Under the pieces are notes generated by a model, which saw nothing but the letters and a program-made list of their open reading frames with translations, was not told the DNA's origin and searched no databases. A stretch of 64,000 nt of DNA from Drechmeria coniospora (Eukaryota > Ascomycota > Sordariomycetes > Hypocreales > Ophiocordycipitaceae). Positions 60,499 through 64,000 of the stretch are shown here, in pieces. The stretch lies in NCBI RefSeq assembly GCF_001625195.1, contig NC_054390.1, positions 4,116,027 through 4,180,026 of the forward strand. The letters run 5' to 3'. Every line of letters begins with the position of its first letter. Within the stretch, counting starts at the first letter, position 1. The translations under genes and the position numbers were made by a program.

Positions 60499-61824
60499 TT
60501 ACCAGAAGACATCACCCGGTGCGTACCGAGGGTTCTTTGCAGGCGCACTCTCGTCCTCCTCTCCAAGACTCATCCGACCCCAATCGTCCTCGGCCGCATT
60601 GTTGGCGACGTTGTGTGGTGCACTACCCGCGCTGACACCATCGCCATGGTCCATGTAGACGCTGCAGCCTTCTCCATGTCGAACCTGGCACCGGGCACTG
60701 TGAGCCTCGGAGTGAATTGTCACTGCGGCAAGAGGCTTGAAGATTTTGCCGCAGCCTGGGCATTGGTGCCTTCTGGTGTCATAAGGATGGTATTTGAGGT
60801 GGTAGGTAAGGCTGTGACGGCAAGAGAAGAGCCTTCTGCGAGGCAGTCAGTGCCAATGTCCCGTCCCGCAACTTGTTCGCCCGCAGACTTACCCACAATC
60901 GCGCCTCGGGCACTTGAAACGTTCCAAGTCCGTGTTCCAGTAGTCCAGCGCGTTGAATCCCGGATGACTAGGGTGGTCGGCATGCTTCTTGTCGAACGGC
61001 AGCGAGTCCACGCAAGACATGGCCCTGTAACTCTCCTCGCCTTCCCGTATTTTCTTCGCCGGACGCTCGTAAGGATGACTCGGCGAACCGTCACCGCAGA
61101 CGCGGGATGCAGCGGGGTACCGGAGGCCCTCGTCTCTGGCGGCACCCCAGTCGGTGACGCCCTCGCCTCCGGGAAGCTTGATGGGACCACTGCTCTCCAC
61201 GGTGGCATCTTTGCGGAGGAGGAAATCCATGGCGCTGATGGACTTGTGCCCATAGTTCGTCCTTCTCGCCTTGCTTTCGACCCCATTCATCGTCGCCGAC
61301 GACATTCCACAGCGAGCATAATCATACCGCCTTGCACGTCTCGATTGTTCCGCCACATCGTCATCGTGCCAGTCGGGAGGCTGAGCCATCGTCGAAGAGC
61401 CATCGGCCCAACGCCATGGCTCCACGGAATCGGGAATCAGGCCGGAATGTATGTTGGGTGCGAAGTTGCCTCGGATGCGCTGGCTGGAAATCATCTCTAG
61501 TATATTGGTAGATTCGACGTTTTCGTCACGTTGCTGGTCGCCGTCGTCCAAGCCGGATTGCCCACACTGATACGTCTCAATGTGGGCGATGAGGTCTCCC
61601 CCACGGCAAAAGGGGCCCTGACGGCACCCGGGGCAGAAAAGTGCCTTCTTCAGGCTACAATTCGGCTGCAAATGCTCGTTGTAATCCGTACCCCAAACGC
61701 AATTCCGTGTGCAGCGACTGCAGATACAGCGTGAGGCCGCCGTTTCATCGTGGCTCATTTCGTCATTGTCCCAGCTATGCGCATTTTCGCTGAGCTGGTC
61801 GTACGTCGGAGATCTGGCGGCCAT
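60499..61824 (-). CDS. C2H2 zinc-finger protein
   Basis: Two exons, 61824..60893 and 60835..60499, give 422 residues; the 57-nt intron (GTAAGT...CTCGCAG) interrupts the first finger and its removal restores it exactly. Finger 1 spans residues 303-327 (Cys305, Cys310, His323, His327; spacing C-x4-C-x12-H-x3-H) and finger 2 spans 334-356 (Cys336, Cys339, His352, His356; C-x2-C-x12-H-x3-H). An N-terminal Cys-rich region (Cys33, 35, 38, 42, 56, 64, 67, 73, 87 with His51 and His81) may bind further zinc. The start is the first ATG; the frame is open upstream into a hydrophobic stretch but without an ATG. A DNA-binding transcription factor is likely, nuclear, with unknown targets. The acidic C-terminal tail could be an activation region. 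I do not recognise a named orthologue. Confidence 0.78.
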
Positions 61825-62512
61825 CTTGAAGATAGGTTCTGCGTAGGGACCAACCGCGATGAACTGGGAGGGAAATGAGGGTTTGTGTGAAGGAAACAGA
61901 GTTCTGTATATGACGATGCTTGTCCCGGCCAAGAGCAACAGCGTTAGCAACCGCGATGACAAGAGTGAAAGGACCAAGGCAGCGCAGCTGTTATTGCTCG
62001 TTGTGCGTGCTTGTTATGGACTGGTTTTGTATTTGAGGATGTGTGCATGTGTGTGCGTGCTTGTGTGTGCGTGTGCATGTGTGTGCGTGCTTATGTGTGC
62101 GTGCTTGTGTGTGCGTGTGTGCGTGTGTGTGTGCGTGCGTGCGTGTTGATGCGCCTGCGAATGTGCCCCTGAAAAAGCAGGGGTGGGAGGGAAGAGAAAG
62201 TTGACCATGGAGCGGAATCGAGTCGAGATTCTAATATAGACACCAAGGGACCCCCCCTCTCTCATGTCAGCTTAACGCCGTCGTTGTGATGGTGCTTAGG
62301 TTTGCAGATTGCTAGCTCCTTCGTGCCAGCGTGCTGCGATGCATGATGACCATCGATCAATGATTAATCAAGGCTTACGTCAGTGCATAGAGGCCAGAGA
62401 TTCACGTGCTAGACACACGAACGAGCACCAACAGGCTGGCATGGACGAATGCAACGTGCACCACGAGCCGTCGAGAACACTCGAGGCATGGAAACAATCG
62501 AATGGTCAGCTG
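61825..62512. other. Intergenic with TG microsatellite
   Basis: Promoter side of the zinc-finger gene and 3' flank of the TFIIIC gene. Contains the microsatellite listed separately. No gene is supported. Confidence 0.5.
62037..62150. repeat. (TG)n/TGCG-type microsatellite
   Basis: About 110 bases of alternating purine-pyrimidine TG with GC, CA and CT interruptions (GTGTGTGCGTGCTTGTGTGT). The sequence type can adopt Z-DNA and is length-unstable. It lies about 220 bases upstream of the zinc-finger start. Confidence 0.9.
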
Positions 62513-64000
62513 CTAGTCAAGCTCTGGGTAGATGGCACCGCTCATGACGGGGGAGTAATACTCAACGCCGCCATCGGCCGTGTCGTAGTCGCCGCCGCGA
62601 CGACGGTGATGCCCGCCGTAGGGTCCTTGTTGCGTAGGATAGATGCCGTCACCAGGGTCGGCGTAGGCCCCCGGGTCGGGGTAGACCATCTCGTCCTCGT
62701 AGTCGCCGTTATCGGCCTCGCTTCCCGAGTCTTCCTCGTCATCCTCGTACGGCATTCCGTCCTCCTCCGTCGCTGCCGCGCTGTCCTGGGCGACGCTGCC
62801 CGGTCCGGCCCGGTGGTCCGGCCCGACGCTGGCGCCCTTGCTGAACTCTCGAATGCGCACGTTGTAGCCCGAACTCTTCTTCTTCGGCGGCTCCCTGCCC
62901 CGCAGAGCCGTGAGCTCTTCCTTGCTCAGGTTGAGGTTCGGCAGTGGCAGGTGAAAGGTCGACGACATGGCCCGGACCGGCGTCCGGTCGCCGCACTCGA
63001 GCGTCGGGGCAAAGTCGTCCCTCGTGAGCTTCCGATCGAACTGGATGGCGACGAGCTTCGTCTTCATGATGGCCTTGACCTTGGCCCACAGCCCGCCGTG
63101 GTACCAGCCGCTGTTGATGTCCCACGTCGGCCGCACCTCGGCATTGTCGAGGAGCTCCTGCAGGAGGGGGTCCGTGATGTCGCACACCTGCCAGACCTTG
63201 CCGTCGGTGTGGAACGACTCTCCGTCAAACACGTGGCTGTGGCACTCGTCCTCGGCGTAGTTCTTCTGCAGGCTGAGCTGCGACCTGCGAAGAGCCGCCC
63301 ACGTCTGGTCCTTGACGCCAAGCGTCTTCCTCGACAGCTTGAACATGAGCGTCTGGTAGACGCGGTACTTGGGGTCGGTCCGCGGATCGATGCCGTAGGG
63401 CACCACGCCGTCCCTCCACGGCCCGCCCTTGAACTGGTAGGCCGTGTAGTTGAGGTACTTCTTCAGCTCGTTCCAGTTGTGAAGCTTGCCGCCCAGGTGG
63501 TTCAGCAGGGAGCGGCGCGTCCAGACGGGGCGGTGCTGGAAGGCCTCCTCGAGCTGCGCGATCACCTCCATCGTCCTCGCGTCCGTCACGTCGGGCGGGT
63601 GCTGGGGCCGCGTCGGGGCCGGGTCCTCGGCGCTGATGAAGTAGCCCACCTGCTTCACCGCCGTCGTGTTGATGGTGCCCCCGTCGGCCGTGTTGCGGAC
63701 GTAGGGGTTCTGCGAATAGTAGTAGTTGAAGGGCAGGCTCATGTGCGTGAAGATGGGCGGTGGGATGATGTCCACGTTCCGCCTCAGGTCCATGCCCGGC
63801 TCGAACTTGAAGTTCTTGATCTGTTGCACTGCCAGGGCGACGGTCCGTCAGCGTAGCTCGCCGGCCACCGCTCGGCCTGGGGGCTTCTCACCGTCGCCAG
63901 GCAAGACCTGGTTCGCGTACTTTTGCGCAAACGGGGACCTCGACATGTCCCAGTAAAAGTCGGCCAAGCCTCGGAAGCGATGCGTGTGCTTGATGACGCC
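62513..64000 (-). CDS. TFC1: TFIIIC subunit tau95/Sfc1 (GTF3C5-like), 3' part
   Basis: Partial: the 5' end lies beyond the right edge. Two exons are visible, 64000..63892 and 63829..62513, with a 62-nt intron (GTGAGA...TGGCAG); the frame at 64000 is in codon position one, so about 475 codons are present. The segment HTHRFRGLADFYWDMSRSPF with ANQVLPGD, then YYYSQNPYV, the central winged-helix-like RRSLLNHLGG..., YQFKGGPWRDGVVPYGIDPRTDP and YRVYQTLMFKL are characteristic of the 95-kDa TFIIIC subunit. That subunit binds the A box of tRNA genes in RNA polymerase III initiation. The C-terminal 120 residues are acidic and low in complexity, then Gly/His/Arg-rich, as in other members. Human GTF3C5 and S. 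pombe Sfc1 are the counterparts. Confidence 0.9.

Noticed and set aside
61825..61977. N-terminal hydrophobic anchor for the zinc-finger protein
   Set aside because: The frame is open upstream into a membrane-like segment, but it opens with TTG, not ATG. The first ATG is at 61824, so the segment is probably leader.

Overview
The window reads as chromosomal DNA of a filamentous ascomycete (Pezizomycotina, most likely Hypocreales). Coding regions are GC-rich, introns are mostly 50-250 nt with GT...AG ends and CTGAC/CTAAC-like branch sites, and the best-supported genes are typical fungal proteins: Cym1, Ste24, Dsl1/Zw10, Pfa3, PLC1, ornithine decarboxylase, eEF1B-beta, TFIIIC tau95 and a DUF3632 protein. 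The order-level placement is inference. No rRNA, tRNA, CRISPR array or intact transposon was seen.

Layout. 0.5-9.5 kb is an accessory-looking segment: a DUF3632 gene, a small secreted RNase T1/N1-fold protein, two related genes of a HW/NCQxWV family (the second damaged by two indels) on either side of an APH-type kinase gene, and a decayed tandem repeat. 9.5-34 kb is a housekeeping block: eEF1B-beta, ornithine decarboxylase, mitochondrial presequence protease Cym1, a taxilin-like coiled-coil protein, CAAX protease Ste24, a second M16C metalloprotease (YOL098C-like) with an Asp-rich tail exon, and Dsl1/Zw10. 34-50.6 kb is a gap of nearly 17 kb with no gene I can support. It holds poly-C runs, a minisatellite and several islands of short GTAC-centred palindromes. 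50.6-64 kb holds PLC1, palmitoyltransferase Pfa3, an unrecognised acidic coiled-coil gene with an in-frame TGA or hidden intron, a C2H2 zinc-finger gene and the 3' part of TFIIIC tau95, which runs off the right edge.

Functional links. Three zinc metalloproteases lie within 12.3 kb (Cym1, Ste24, YOL098C-like). Dsl1 and taxilin both point to vesicle tethering and fusion. Ste24 and Pfa3 both act in protein lipidation. These are probably chance neighbours. The most unusual signals are the dispersed GTAC/TACGGAGTAC islands, which I see only between genes, the gene desert that carries most of them, the decaying paralog pair, the secreted RNase, and the unresolved stop or intron at 59.27 kb.

Gene models were built by hand from open frames, splice consensus and protein continuity. 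Transcript ends are not known, and all comparison with families is from memory.
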